A DNA stretch of 14,095 nt, from positions 1 through 14,095 of the forward strand of contig CAYNDV010000121.1 of NCBI GenBank assembly GCA_964396055.1, written 5' to 3'. This stretch comes from CAYJPV01 sp964396055. Lineage in GTDB: Bacteria; Acidobacteriota; Vicinamibacteria; Vicinamibacterales; JAKQTR01. Below are positions 1 through 12,186 of the stretch, piece after piece. The translations under genes were made by a program, and so were the position numbers. Positions within the stretch are counted from its first letter, which is position 1. The number at the start of each line of letters is the position of its first letter. Under the pieces are notes generated by a model. That model saw nothing but the letters and a program-made list of their open reading frames with translations. It made no database searches and had not been told where the DNA came from.

Positions 1-1128
<1,128 letters not shown>

Positions 1129-1136
1129 ACGCACCC

Positions 1137-5351
<4,215 letters not shown>

Positions 5352-5358
5352 CCGCGGA

Positions 5359-5379
5359 CGCCGGGGTTGGGCCCCGGCG
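5359..5379 (+). other. GC-rich hairpin just after rpoC
   Basis: Perfect 8-bp inverted repeat (CGCCGGGG / CCCCGGCG) with a 5-base loop TTGGG, starting 7 bases after the rpoC stop. No T-tract follows, so it is not a terminator by itself. It may stabilise the 3' end of the rpoC transcript or stall polymerase ahead of the stronger hairpin at 5397. In DNA of this composition an 8-bp stem can also arise by chance. Confidence 0.35.
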
Positions 5380-5396
5380 CCAACGCTGGTAGGATG

Positions 5397-5436
5397 CGGG
5401 CGGCGGTTCGACACGAACCGCCGCCCGTCGTGTTTT
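5397..5436 (+). terminator. Intrinsic terminator of the rpoBC transcript
   Basis: A 14-bp perfect inverted repeat (CGGGCGGCGGTTCG at 5397-5410, complement at 5414-5427) with a 3-base ACA loop is followed by a T-rich run (TCGTGTTTT, 5428-5436). It lies 45 bases after the rpoC stop and before the next gene. Stem length, tight loop and trailing Ts in otherwise T-poor DNA make this a convincing Rho-independent terminator. The stem is also symmetric, but the T-tract is on the + strand side, so it acts on rpoC. Confidence 0.88.
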
Positions 5437-5465
5437 CCGGGGCCGGCCGACGCCAGGATCCCGGC

Positions 5466-5470
5466 GGAGG
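5466..5470 (+). promoter_or_regulatory. Ribosome binding site of the DUF192 gene
   Basis: GGAGG lies six bases upstream of the GTG at 5477. It supports that GTG as the start, since no ATG or better-placed alternative precedes the conserved domain. Confidence 0.75.
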
Positions 5471-5476
5471 TCAGGC

Positions 5477-5845
5477 GTGGCCGAGCGATCGTTGCCCGTC
5501 GTGGTCGTGACCCTGGCCCGCAGCGGCGCCGTCGTGGCCCGCGCGGAGGTGGCCGATACGGCTGAGACGCGCCGGCGCGGCCTGCTGGGCCGCGACGGGC
5601 TCGCGCCCGGCACCGGGCTGCTCATCCGGCCGTGCGGCGCCATTCACACCTGGTTCATGCGGTTTCCCATCGACGCCGTGTTCCTGCGGCGGGACGGGAC
5701 GGTCACGCGCGTGCGGACGCGCATCCGGCCGTTCAGGCTGGCCTGGGGCGGGTGGCGCGCCGACGACACGCTCGAACTGCCGGCCGGGGCCGCCGAAGCC
5801 GGAGGGATCCGGCCCGGCGACCGTCTGGAGATCGGGCGCGCCTGA
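5477..5845 (+). CDS. DUF192 family protein
   Basis: A 122-residue protein of the DUF192 family (PF02643), a small beta-rich domain found in bacteria and archaea without an agreed biochemical function. The family signature is visible: RRGLLGR at residues 33-39, a glycine-rich PGTGLLI turn near 44-50, and the core HTWFMRFPIDAVFL at 57-70, which corresponds to the usual F-[WM]-M-x-x-x-x-[IL]-D-x-x-F motif. A DGTV turn follows, then a C-terminal GGIRPGD segment. Length is normal for the short, signal-less form, and no signal peptide is seen, so this copy is probably cytoplasmic. Start GTG 5477 has GGAGG six bases upstream. The gene sits downstream of the rpoC terminator, so it needs read-through or its own promoter. 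No clear -35/-10 pair could be picked out in the 40 bases available. It converges on the - strand operon. Confidence 0.88.
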   Translation: MAERSLPVVVVTLARSGAVVARAEVADTAETRRRGLLGRDGLAPGTGLLIRPCGAIHTWFMRFPIDAVFLRRDGTVTRVRTRIRPFRLAWGGWRADDTLELPAGAAEAGGIRPGDRLEIGRA

Positions 5846-5885
5846 CGACGACCCGGCGGGCCCTCGCGGCGCGCCCCCGGCCCGG

Positions 5886-6602
5886 CTACCGGGCCGCGGC
5901 TGTCGCGGCCGGTGCCGGCCTGGGCCGCCGGAACATGAACTTCGCCGAGACGTTCAGGACCTTCGCGCCGGCCGCCGCCGTGTACGAGAACTCACCGGCC
6001 AGCCGGGACTCGTCGAAGGCGGTGATATCCAGGGTTCCGTAGTCGTTGGGCACGAACCACAGCACCTCCTTGCCGACGATGGCCGAGGTCTGGGCCACGA
6101 AGAGGCCCGGCACCGCCTCGTCGACGCGCGAGACCGGCGCGATCTTGTACGTGCCGGGCTTGAAGGGGACGTCTTCGTAGCGTGACCCCATGCCCGGGAC
6201 CACGGTGATCGTCACACCGTCGGTCCAGCAGCGGACCAGCATCGTCGTGAAGCGGGGGTTCTTCGACATCGCCTGGTCGACGTAGAACCCGATGTCCTCC
6301 TCGGACACCTGTTCCTTGGTTTCCTCGCGGGCCTTCCAGATGAAGTAGCGCCGCAGTTCCTCGTCCGTCATCCAGTAGACCGACGCGACGTTCGGCGGGC
6401 CGCCCTGCGTGCTGAAACTGGCCTGGACGGCGCCGCTGACGGTGACGTCGCAGCGCCCGTTCGGAAACTCCCTGGACACGGCGGGACCGGACGCCACGGG
6501 TGCTTCTCCTTTCCGGCACGCCAGGCTGGCCGAGAGCAGGCCCAGACCGGCTGCCAACACGATCGCACGGCAGAACAGGCGATTCAACGGCTCGCGGTTC
6601 AT
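5886..6602 (-). CDS. Putative lipoprotein of unknown function, last gene of the - strand operon
   Basis: A 238-residue protein with a lipoprotein signal peptide. A basic start (R3, R8, R12) is followed by a hydrophobic run and a lipobox ending in SLAC, which predicts lipidation at C29 and anchoring in the outer or inner membrane. The mature part has two more cysteines, C51 and C125. It looks mostly beta, with a charged helical segment at about 80-113 (EELRRYFIWKAREE and onward). The segment at 189-208 (GTLDITAFDESRLAGEFSY) resembles the 'G-x-L-x-I-T-x-[FL]-D-x-x-x-[IL]-x-G-x-F-x-[FY]' pattern common in small beta-sandwich lipoproteins. I do not recognise a specific family. It starts 25 bases after the stop of the upstream 1067-aa gene, so it is almost certainly co-transcribed and may act in the same envelope complex. 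The tail is Ala/Pro/Arg-rich. No good terminator is visible after it. Confidence 0.8.
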   Translation of the reverse strand: MNREPLNRLFCRAIVLAAGLGLLSASLACRKGEAPVASGPAVSREFPNGRCDVTVSGAVQASFSTQGGPPNVASVYWMTDEELRRYFIWKAREETKEQVSEEDIGFYVDQAMSKNPRFTTMLVRCWTDGVTITVVPGMGSRYEDVPFKPGTYKIAPVSRVDEAVPGLFVAQTSAIVGKEVLWFVPNDYGTLDITAFDESRLAGEFSYTAAAGAKVLNVSAKFMFRRPRPAPAATAAAR

Positions 6603-6610
6603 CGGTCGGT

Positions 6611-6620
6611 CCTCCCCTCC
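6611..6620 (-). promoter_or_regulatory. Ribosome binding site of the lipoprotein gene
   Basis: On the - strand this reads GGAGGGGAGG, with the nearer GGAGG eight bases before ATG 6602. It is one of the strongest Shine-Dalgarno sequences in the window and fixes the start. It lies entirely in the 25-base gap after the preceding gene. Confidence 0.8.
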
Positions 6621-6627
6621 CCGTGGC

Positions 6628-9600
6628 TTACAACGAACCGAGCCGGTTCCGGCCGCGCGCCCCGACGTCGGCGGCGGGCTTGGTGGCCGGCGCCTTGAGG
6701 CGGGCGATGAACTGCATGGCCTCGGCGTAGTGGCCGCCGCCCAGGGCCTGGTCGATGAGGCGGAGGTACGCCAGCCCCTGGATGCCGGGGTCGGTGCCCT
6801 GGGCCCCCACGGCGGTGCCGATCTGCCGGCACAGGGGCCAGACCTCGCCGTGGAAGTAGGCCCGCCGCACGGCGGCCTCGCCTGCCGCGGCGATCAGTGC
6901 CTGCGCCGCGCCCGTCTGGGCCGGGTAGCTGGGGTACGCCTGCCGGCCGCCGAGCGTCAGCGCCTGCTGCGCGTAGTACTGTGAGAGGCCCAGCTGCAGG
7001 CCGGCCCGCACATCGGTGTCGAAGAGGCTGCGCCACGCAGGCGTCGCCAGGAAGTCGACGCGTTCCCAGATCGCCGACTGGTTGACCGACGGCAGGGGAT
7101 AGGGCCCGCCGCGCAGGAGGCCGAACGCCCACCGGGCGTAGATGTCGATCCGTTCCTTCTCGGTGAACTCCTGGACGACGTGATCCCGGATCCGCCGGTA
7201 GGCCTTCAGGTGAACCAGGACCTGGTGGTCCTTCCAGCTCGATCCGTATTCGTCCAGGGCCTTGTTCAGCCCGAGGCCGAAGTTGCGGTTCACGCCCCAA
7301 TCCACGTCGGCGCTGGCCGGCACGAGGGCCGGCCGGCCGGCCTGAACCGGGAGCAGGCCCCCGCCATCCTGCCAGCCGACGGGCAGCCAGACCGCATCCG
7401 GATCCGGCTCAGGCGGGCGGGCCGGCGGAGCGACCGTCCCGGCCGGCGGCGTCTTGCGGTCCTTGCGATCCGTGCCCTGCCAGTTGCCGATGATGCCGTT
7501 GACGTAGTCGTTGCGCAGCGTGTTCCGGTTGTTGGCGAGGGCGGCCTGACCCTGCGTGTGGCGCGGATTGTAGGGAGTCGGCGGCAGCGCGGACGGCACG
7601 GGCACGACCGTCGGCCCGCCCGGGTTGGCCTGCTGCGCCTGCTGCGCCTGGGCCGCCCAGCTCGGGTGCTCCGGGCAGCCGCTCTGGCGGATCGCGTTGA
7701 GCACGTTGACCTGCCCCTCGATGACCCGCACCTTGCCGTCCGGCGTGTACATGATGACCCGGCTCGGCAGCGGCTCCTTGCCCGGGTTGCGCGCGCCGTG
7801 GCCATGATTGGCCGTCGACTGCAGGTTGTTGGGCTGCAGGGCGCCCTTCAGGTTGGCGACGTCCTGGATCTCGCGGGTGGTGCCAACGCCGATGACGCCG
7901 CCGTTGCGGATCGGATCGCCGGGTTTCGACAGGTTGTTGGTGACCGGGTCCACGTCGCCGACAAACGGGAGGTTGGTGCTCGGGTCGTAGGCGATCTTCC
8001 CCGTGATCCGTGTGTCGCCCGGAGGCGGGTCGCCCGCCTTCACCTTGTTGTTGGCGAGGGCCTCGTTGATCGCGTGGTCGTTGTAGGCGCGGGCATCGGC
8101 GGCATCGGCCTGCTGCTGGGGCGTCTTGGCCCCGCGCACCTGGTCGCCGATCTTCGATTCCATGGTGTCCATGGGCAGGAACGGAGACCGGTCGCCCGCG
8201 CTCTTCTGGTGCTGCTCCGTCGTCTTGCCGACGGCCTGGCCGTTCTGGATGAGCTGCGTGGCTTCGAGCTGGGTGCCGCGATCGAAGAACGTCCCGCCGG
8301 TCAGCTCCGCGTGCTTGATCTTCGTCAGGACCATCTCACGCGTCTGACCCATCGACTCGGCGTCCTTGATCATCTGGCCGAGGCCGGGATGCGTGGCCTC
8401 GGTCGGGTCGGGCATGCTGGTGAGGGTCTTCACGTAGGCCGGGTCGGCGCCGAGCGGCGTCACCGTGTACGGATCGCGCTGCGCGTTGCCCGTGGCCTTG
8501 TTGTAGAGGTTGCTGGCGAGGGCTTCGGCGTTCTTGACGCTGACGTCGATCTGGCCGATGTCCACCAGGTTGCCCGGCTGCTCGAGCGTGTCGCGCACGG
8601 CCTTTGCCGACGGCGCGTTGGCGAGGTAGTCGCCGAGCGAGCGGCCGGTGCTGTTGGGGTCGGCGGGGTCCTTGAGGCCCGCGAACTTCGTGCTCATCAC
8701 CTTCTGGGTGATGAGGTTGGTGGCGATCTCCCAGCCGGCGTCCTCCGCGCCGTTGATGGTGTAGGTCGTCGTGACGCTGGTCACCGTGTCGGCGATGCCA
8801 ATCGCGTTGCTGGCCTGCTGGCCGAACTGCGACGCCGCGGCGCCCATGTTCTGCCAGGCGCCCGGTGTCATCCCCCCGGCGTAGGCGGACACCGCGGCGG
8901 TCGTGACGCCCACGACCACCTGCTTGATGCGGCCGTCCGGGAGCAATTGGTCGGCGGCCGTGCCGACCACCAGGCCGGCGGCCTTTCCGGTCACGTAGCC
9001 CGTCGGATTGCCGATCGCCGACGCTGTCTCGAACGAGATCTGCCGGATGTCCGCGGCCTCGCTCATCGCCTGGTCGGCGGCGTCGGCCATGATCGACGCC
9101 GAGTTGCCGCGGATGCGGTTCGTCTGGTTCTCGTACCGCCGCGCGCGGTTCATGGCGTCGTTGAAGCCGGCGATGTCTCCCGCGTTGAGCCGCTGCTCGG
9201 CCAACTGAGCCCACTGGCGGGCCTGGTCGTGCGAGCGGTCCGCCATCTGGTTGAGATCGTCCTGGCGGTTGACGAGATCGCGGTTGGCGCTGAACAGGCT
9301 GGTGGCGTTCCACAGACGCACGCCCTTCTCCTGCCAGCTGAGATCGGGAGCCTTGTTCGAGTTCCAGCGGTTGTTGAACGAATTCAACATGTTCCGCGCG
9401 TTGGCCAGGCGCGGATCCCCTGGCAGGGCCGGCAGGTTGGGTCCGCGGACCAGCCCGGGCTTTCCGGGCGGCGCCTGCACTAGGCCCTGCGCGACGCCCG
9501 CATCGCGCATGCCCGGCACGCGCGGCGGCCCCGCGGCTGTCGTCGTCCCGCCCCCCCCGCCGCCGCCCCCGCCGCAGGCGCCGACGTCACCCGTGACCGC

Positions 9601-9831
9601 TCCGGTGATGCAGCGCGACAGCTCGGTGACGGCCTTGGTCACCTCCTGCCGGAAGATGCCCATCACGAGCAGGGCCGTGACGACCATCATCCCGGAGATG
9701 ACGACGACCTCGGTCGTGGAGATGCCGTCCGCACGGCGCAGGCGGAGTCGCCAGGGCCGTCGGCGGCGCGTGGCCGGGACGTTACGCGGCTGGAGAGATC
9801 GGGTTACGCGGGATCGCGATCCAATGAACAT
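6628..9831 (-). CDS. Large pilin-like anchored protein with an embedded CyaA/edema factor/ExoY-like nucleotidyl cyclase-like domain
   Basis: A 1067-residue modular protein. Residues 1-36 are a basic leader with 12 arginines that ends in glycine. Then come ISTTE and a hydrophobic helix (42-60), so G36 at -1 and E41 at +5 match type IV/Flp prepilin processing sites. A run of nine glycines (87-95) follows, then a helical, Ala/Gln-rich region (about 140-360). Residues about 500-715 resemble class II adenylate cyclase toxins. R518, K536, K543, D626, D628, H676 and N682 occur in the order of CyaA R41, K58, K65, D188, D190, H298 and N304, with identical K-K, D-D and H-N spacings. The surrounding LIxxG, KS and HGxxxxNP residues also agree. 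Differences from CyaA are a shorter domain, HGHG in place of HGTE, and P after the DxD. A Pro/Gln-rich linker (725-815) leads to an unrecognised helical C-terminus (845-1045). AAGGAG seven bases upstream sets the start. The cyclase assignment comes from remembered sequences and activity is unproven. Confidence 0.75.
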   Translation of the reverse strand: MFIGSRSRVTRSLQPRNVPATRRRRPWRLRLRRADGISTTEVVVISGMMVVTALLVMGIFRQEVTKAVTELSRCITGAVTGDVGACGGGGGGGGGTTTAAGPPRVPGMRDAGVAQGLVQAPPGKPGLVRGPNLPALPGDPRLANARNMLNSFNNRWNSNKAPDLSWQEKGVRLWNATSLFSANRDLVNRQDDLNQMADRSHDQARQWAQLAEQRLNAGDIAGFNDAMNRARRYENQTNRIRGNSASIMADAADQAMSEAADIRQISFETASAIGNPTGYVTGKAAGLVVGTAADQLLPDGRIKQVVVGVTTAAVSAYAGGMTPGAWQNMGAAASQFGQQASNAIGIADTVTSVTTTYTINGAEDAGWEIATNLITQKVMSTKFAGLKDPADPNSTGRSLGDYLANAPSAKAVRDTLEQPGNLVDIGQIDVSVKNAEALASNLYNKATGNAQRDPYTVTPLGADPAYVKTLTSMPDPTEATHPGLGQMIKDAESMGQTREMVLTKIKHAELTGGTFFDRGTQLEATQLIQNGQAVGKTTEQHQKSAGDRSPFLPMDTMESKIGDQVRGAKTPQQQADAADARAYNDHAINEALANNKVKAGDPPPGDTRITGKIAYDPSTNLPFVGDVDPVTNNLSKPGDPIRNGGVIGVGTTREIQDVANLKGALQPNNLQSTANHGHGARNPGKEPLPSRVIMYTPDGKVRVIEGQVNVLNAIRQSGCPEHPSWAAQAQQAQQANPGGPTVVPVPSALPPTPYNPRHTQGQAALANNRNTLRNDYVNGIIGNWQGTDRKDRKTPPAGTVAPPARPPEPDPDAVWLPVGWQDGGGLLPVQAGRPALVPASADVDWGVNRNFGLGLNKALDEYGSSWKDHQVLVHLKAYRRIRDHVVQEFTEKERIDIYARWAFGLLRGGPYPLPSVNQSAIWERVDFLATPAWRSLFDTDVRAGLQLGLSQYYAQQALTLGGRQAYPSYPAQTGAAQALIAAAGEAAVRRAYFHGEVWPLCRQIGTAVGAQGTDPGIQGLAYLRLIDQALGGGHYAEAMQFIARLKAPATKPAADVGARGRNRLGSL
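9547..9573 (-). repeat. Polyglycine codon tract with an eight-base homopolymer
   Basis: These bases encode the nine consecutive glycines (residues 87-95) of the pilin-like protein. They include eight identical bases in a row at 9551-9558 (C on +, G on the coding strand). The tract separates the anchor helix from the rest of the protein and so acts as a flexible hinge. The homopolymer is a possible site of slippage. Confidence 0.85.
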
Positions 9832-9838
9832 GGCCGCA

Positions 9839-9844
9839 CTCCTT
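9839..9844 (-). promoter_or_regulatory. Ribosome binding site of the pilin-like gene
   Basis: AAGGAG on the - strand, seven bases before ATG 9831. It is a near-perfect Shine-Dalgarno sequence and decides the start, which matters because the long basic leader belongs to the prepilin-like signal. It lies in the 69-base gap after the preceding gene, the widest gap in this operon. Confidence 0.82.
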
Positions 9845-9900
9845 GCGCACGAAGGATCCGCAACCCGGCCGGGACGGCCCCGACCGGCGCCTGTCCGAAC

Positions 9901-12186
9901 CTAGCGGACCGCGGGGGGGCGGGGCGCGTCACCAAGCGAACCGAGCCGGAGACTGACCACTCGTCCGACACTCGCGCCGTCGTCCGCCAGCGGGGCGGTG
10001 GCGGCGGCAGCCTCGCGGTAGAGCGCCAGGGCGCGGTCACGCTCGCCGAGCTCCTGGTGGCACCGCGCCCGGAAGTACAACGCCGCCGCGGGGCTGACCC
10101 CCGCGCCGGTCGGCACCTGGCCCGCGGCCCCCAGCAGGTCGAGCGCCTGGCGCCACTGGCCGAACCGCATGTGCACGAGGGCGACGCTGAAGGTGAGCAG
10201 GTCCCGTTCCGCCGGGCCTGCCGCCGTGGCCGTCGCGGCCTGCAGCTTGGCCATGATGCTGTTGCCGAAGACCGACGGATCGAACACCGGGGCCCGTCGC
10301 GGCCGCCGCTGCACCGGCAGCACGGCCTGGCGGCCGCCCGCCCCTGCGAGCTTCAGCGTCAGGACGTCGCCCGGCTTCTTCTCCCGCACGTGGTCGGTGA
10401 CCTGGGCTTCGGTCAGCGCCGTGCCGTCCACCAGGGCGATGCCGTCGCCGGCCTTCAGGCCCGCCAGCGCGGCGGGGCTGCCCGGCTCGACCGACGCCAC
10501 CACCAGCGGCGCCTCGGGCAGCAGCGTGTCGGCCAGGCGGAGCCCGAGGTCGTTGGTGAAGACGAGCTGCATGGGGTCTGCCGGCCGCTCGATCTGCTGG
10601 ATCACGTCGCGCAGCGCGTCGGAGGTTACGCGCGCAACGCGGACGCGATCGACGCCGGTATGTTCGGCCCAGAACAGCAGCAGGTCGACGGCCGTGTCCG
10701 CCGACGCGGCGGGCCCGCGGGCAACCGCGGCCAGCACGAGCGGCGCGTCGTAGTTGTCCGTGGCCATGCGCAGGAGGCGCTTCACCTGTTCGTGGTCCGC
10801 GCGGTCGGAGGCCGCGACCAGCTCGGCCGTCGACGTGTCGCTCCACCGCTGGATCTCCGGCGGGATGTCCACGGGCGTCGCCAGCCGGAAGCTCCGGACG
10901 AGGGACGCCAGCACGCGGTCGATGGCGGACGTCAGGTCCTGCACGGGCCGGAGCGTGCCCTGTACGGTTTCCACCGCACCCAGGTAGGCCAGGCCGGGCT
11001 TGAGGGTGACGTCGATGACCTCCGTCCGCCCGCGCGCGATGCCTGCGCCCACGGCGTAGGATCCAATGCGGTGCCGGATCCGGACGCGGTGCTCGCCGGT
11101 GCACACGTCGCGCTCGAAGGGCGTGCGCCCCGCCAGCTGGCCGTCGAGGTACACGTCGGCGTCGGCGGGCACCGACGTGACGCGCAACGTGCCCACGTCC
11201 GGCCGCATGCGGACGCTGCTGGCGTCACCGAACCACAGCAGCGGCGACCCGGCGTCCAGCTTGGCGAGGGCGTCCGCGGTGATCGCCAGCGTGCGGACCT
11301 CCTCGATCAGGCACTCGCCCCGGAACCGCACGCTCAGCGAGCGGTCCACCGGTGGATCGCGCAGCAGGAACCCTGCCGAGGTGGCGGGGTCGAACCGCGC
11401 CAGCGCCATGGCCTGGTCGAGGGCCGACGACTCTTCCGCCGACAGCCGGCCCCGCAGGTCGGCGATGCGGACTGTTTCCCCCGCGTGAGCGTTGTCGACC
11501 AGCACTTCGACGCCCTCGCGGTTGGCGAGGAACGCGATGGGCGGGATCTGGGCCGTGGGCGCGAGGTCGGGCACCGTCAGGGTCTGGCCGGCGGCGATGG
11601 TCACGCGCGCGCCGGCGCCCTGGTGCCCCGGCTTCTCCAGGCGCAGCGTGTAGGTGCCGGCCACCAGCGCCACGCGCACGGGGACGTCGCCGGTCAAGCC
11701 GATTTCGAGGCCGTCGAGCAGGATGGTGCAGTCACGCACGGGGCTGCTGACCTCGAGCAGGCCGTTCTCCGCCGTGCGGATGCCGTCGAGCAGTTCCTGT
11801 TCGCGCGGGGCCAGCGGCTGGTTGTAGAACGGATCCACGCGCAGCAGCTCACGCAGGCTGTCGGACACCTTCTCGTTGTTGAGCGCCTGGACGTGGGCGC
11901 GCGCCCGCAGGACGAACAGCTGCCGGTGCGCGCCGCGTTCCTCCGGCGTCAGCGCCCGCGTCTTGCGCAACTCAACCGACTCAACCGCGAGGTGATCGAG
12001 GGCTTCGATGGCGGCCTGCAGGTCGGACTCGATCTGCTGACCGGCGCGCTCCACGCGGCTCAGGAACGGGTCGGCCTGGGGCAGGGCCACCGGCGCCGCC
12101 GGCGGCGCGGCCTGAGCCCGGGCGGCGGCCGGCAGGCACAGGGACGCGGCCAGGACGGGCACGGCGGCCAGGGTGCGTATCCTCAT
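9901..12186 (-). CDS. Secreted PEGA-PDZ-TPR protein
   Basis: A 761-residue protein with a cleavable signal peptide (basic MRIR, hydrophobic core, likely cut after ARA near residue 24), so it acts in the envelope. A helical region follows at about 40-140. A first PEGA-like beta domain at about 146-208 has DGLEIGLTGDVPVRV and AGTYTLRLEKPGH. A second, classic PEGA at about 331-397 has VTSVPADADVYLDG and then GRTPFE and GEHRVRI. A PDZ domain at about 545-626 has the GLRL carboxylate-binding-type loop and the SPAALAGLKAGDGI core, but there is no protease domain beside it. A TPR-like pair of helices lies at about 660-728 (YFRARCHQELGERDRALALYREA). This is a scaffold- or binding-type architecture with no catalytic motif that I can see. 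The ATG overlaps the upstream stop (ATGA, 12183-12186), with GAGG five bases before it, implying translational coupling. The frame stays open far upstream of 12186, but that part is a shadow of the neighbouring gene. Confidence 0.85.
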   Translation of the reverse strand: MRIRTLAAVPVLAASLCLPAAARAQAAPPAAPVALPQADPFLSRVERAGQQIESDLQAAIEALDHLAVESVELRKTRALTPEERGAHRQLFVLRARAHVQALNNEKVSDSLRELLRVDPFYNQPLAPREQELLDGIRTAENGLLEVSSPVRDCTILLDGLEIGLTGDVPVRVALVAGTYTLRLEKPGHQGAGARVTIAAGQTLTVPDLAPTAQIPPIAFLANREGVEVLVDNAHAGETVRIADLRGRLSAEESSALDQAMALARFDPATSAGFLLRDPPVDRSLSVRFRGECLIEEVRTLAITADALAKLDAGSPLLWFGDASSVRMRPDVGTLRVTSVPADADVYLDGQLAGRTPFERDVCTGEHRVRIRHRIGSYAVGAGIARGRTEVIDVTLKPGLAYLGAVETVQGTLRPVQDLTSAIDRVLASLVRSFRLATPVDIPPEIQRWSDTSTAELVAASDRADHEQVKRLLRMATDNYDAPLVLAAVARGPAASADTAVDLLLFWAEHTGVDRVRVARVTSDALRDVIQQIERPADPMQLVFTNDLGLRLADTLLPEAPLVVASVEPGSPAALAGLKAGDGIALVDGTALTEAQVTDHVREKKPGDVLTLKLAGAGGRQAVLPVQRRPRRAPVFDPSVFGNSIMAKLQAATATAAGPAERDLLTFSVALVHMRFGQWRQALDLLGAAGQVPTGAGVSPAAALYFRARCHQELGERDRALALYREAAAATAPLADDGASVGRVVSLRLGSLGDAPRPPAVR
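12183..12186 (-). promoter_or_regulatory. ATGA stop/start overlap (translational coupling)
   Basis: The TGA of the NHL-like gene and the ATG of the PEGA-PDZ-TPR gene share bases. GAGG (12192-12195 on the - strand) sits five bases before the ATG, inside the upstream coding sequence. The arrangement lets terminating ribosomes restart on the next gene and favours matched amounts of the two proteins. Confidence 0.75.

Noticed and set aside
5846..5893. Possible bidirectional terminator between the convergent genes
   Set aside because: Only a 5-bp CCCGG/CCGGG stem and scattered GC repeats, with no T-run on either strand. Termination here may be Rho-dependent, but the sequence does not show it.
7590..7660. 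Short Ala-Gln-Gln repeats (QAQQAQQ) as a candidate tandem repeat
   Set aside because: Only about two imperfect units inside a linker. It is low-complexity coding sequence, not a distinct repeat element.
7180..9483. 767-codon + strand frame opposite the pilin-like gene
   Set aside because: Composition is almost all R, V, G, A, H, L and D. There is no recognisable domain. The - strand frame has a strong ribosome binding site, a membrane helix and balanced composition.
9865..9887. Imperfect hairpin (two 4-bp stems around a mismatch) between the PEGA-PDZ-TPR and pilin-like genes
   Set aside because: It is short, interrupted and has no T-tract in the direction of transcription. It is expected by chance at this GC content, so it was not called a terminator or attenuator.
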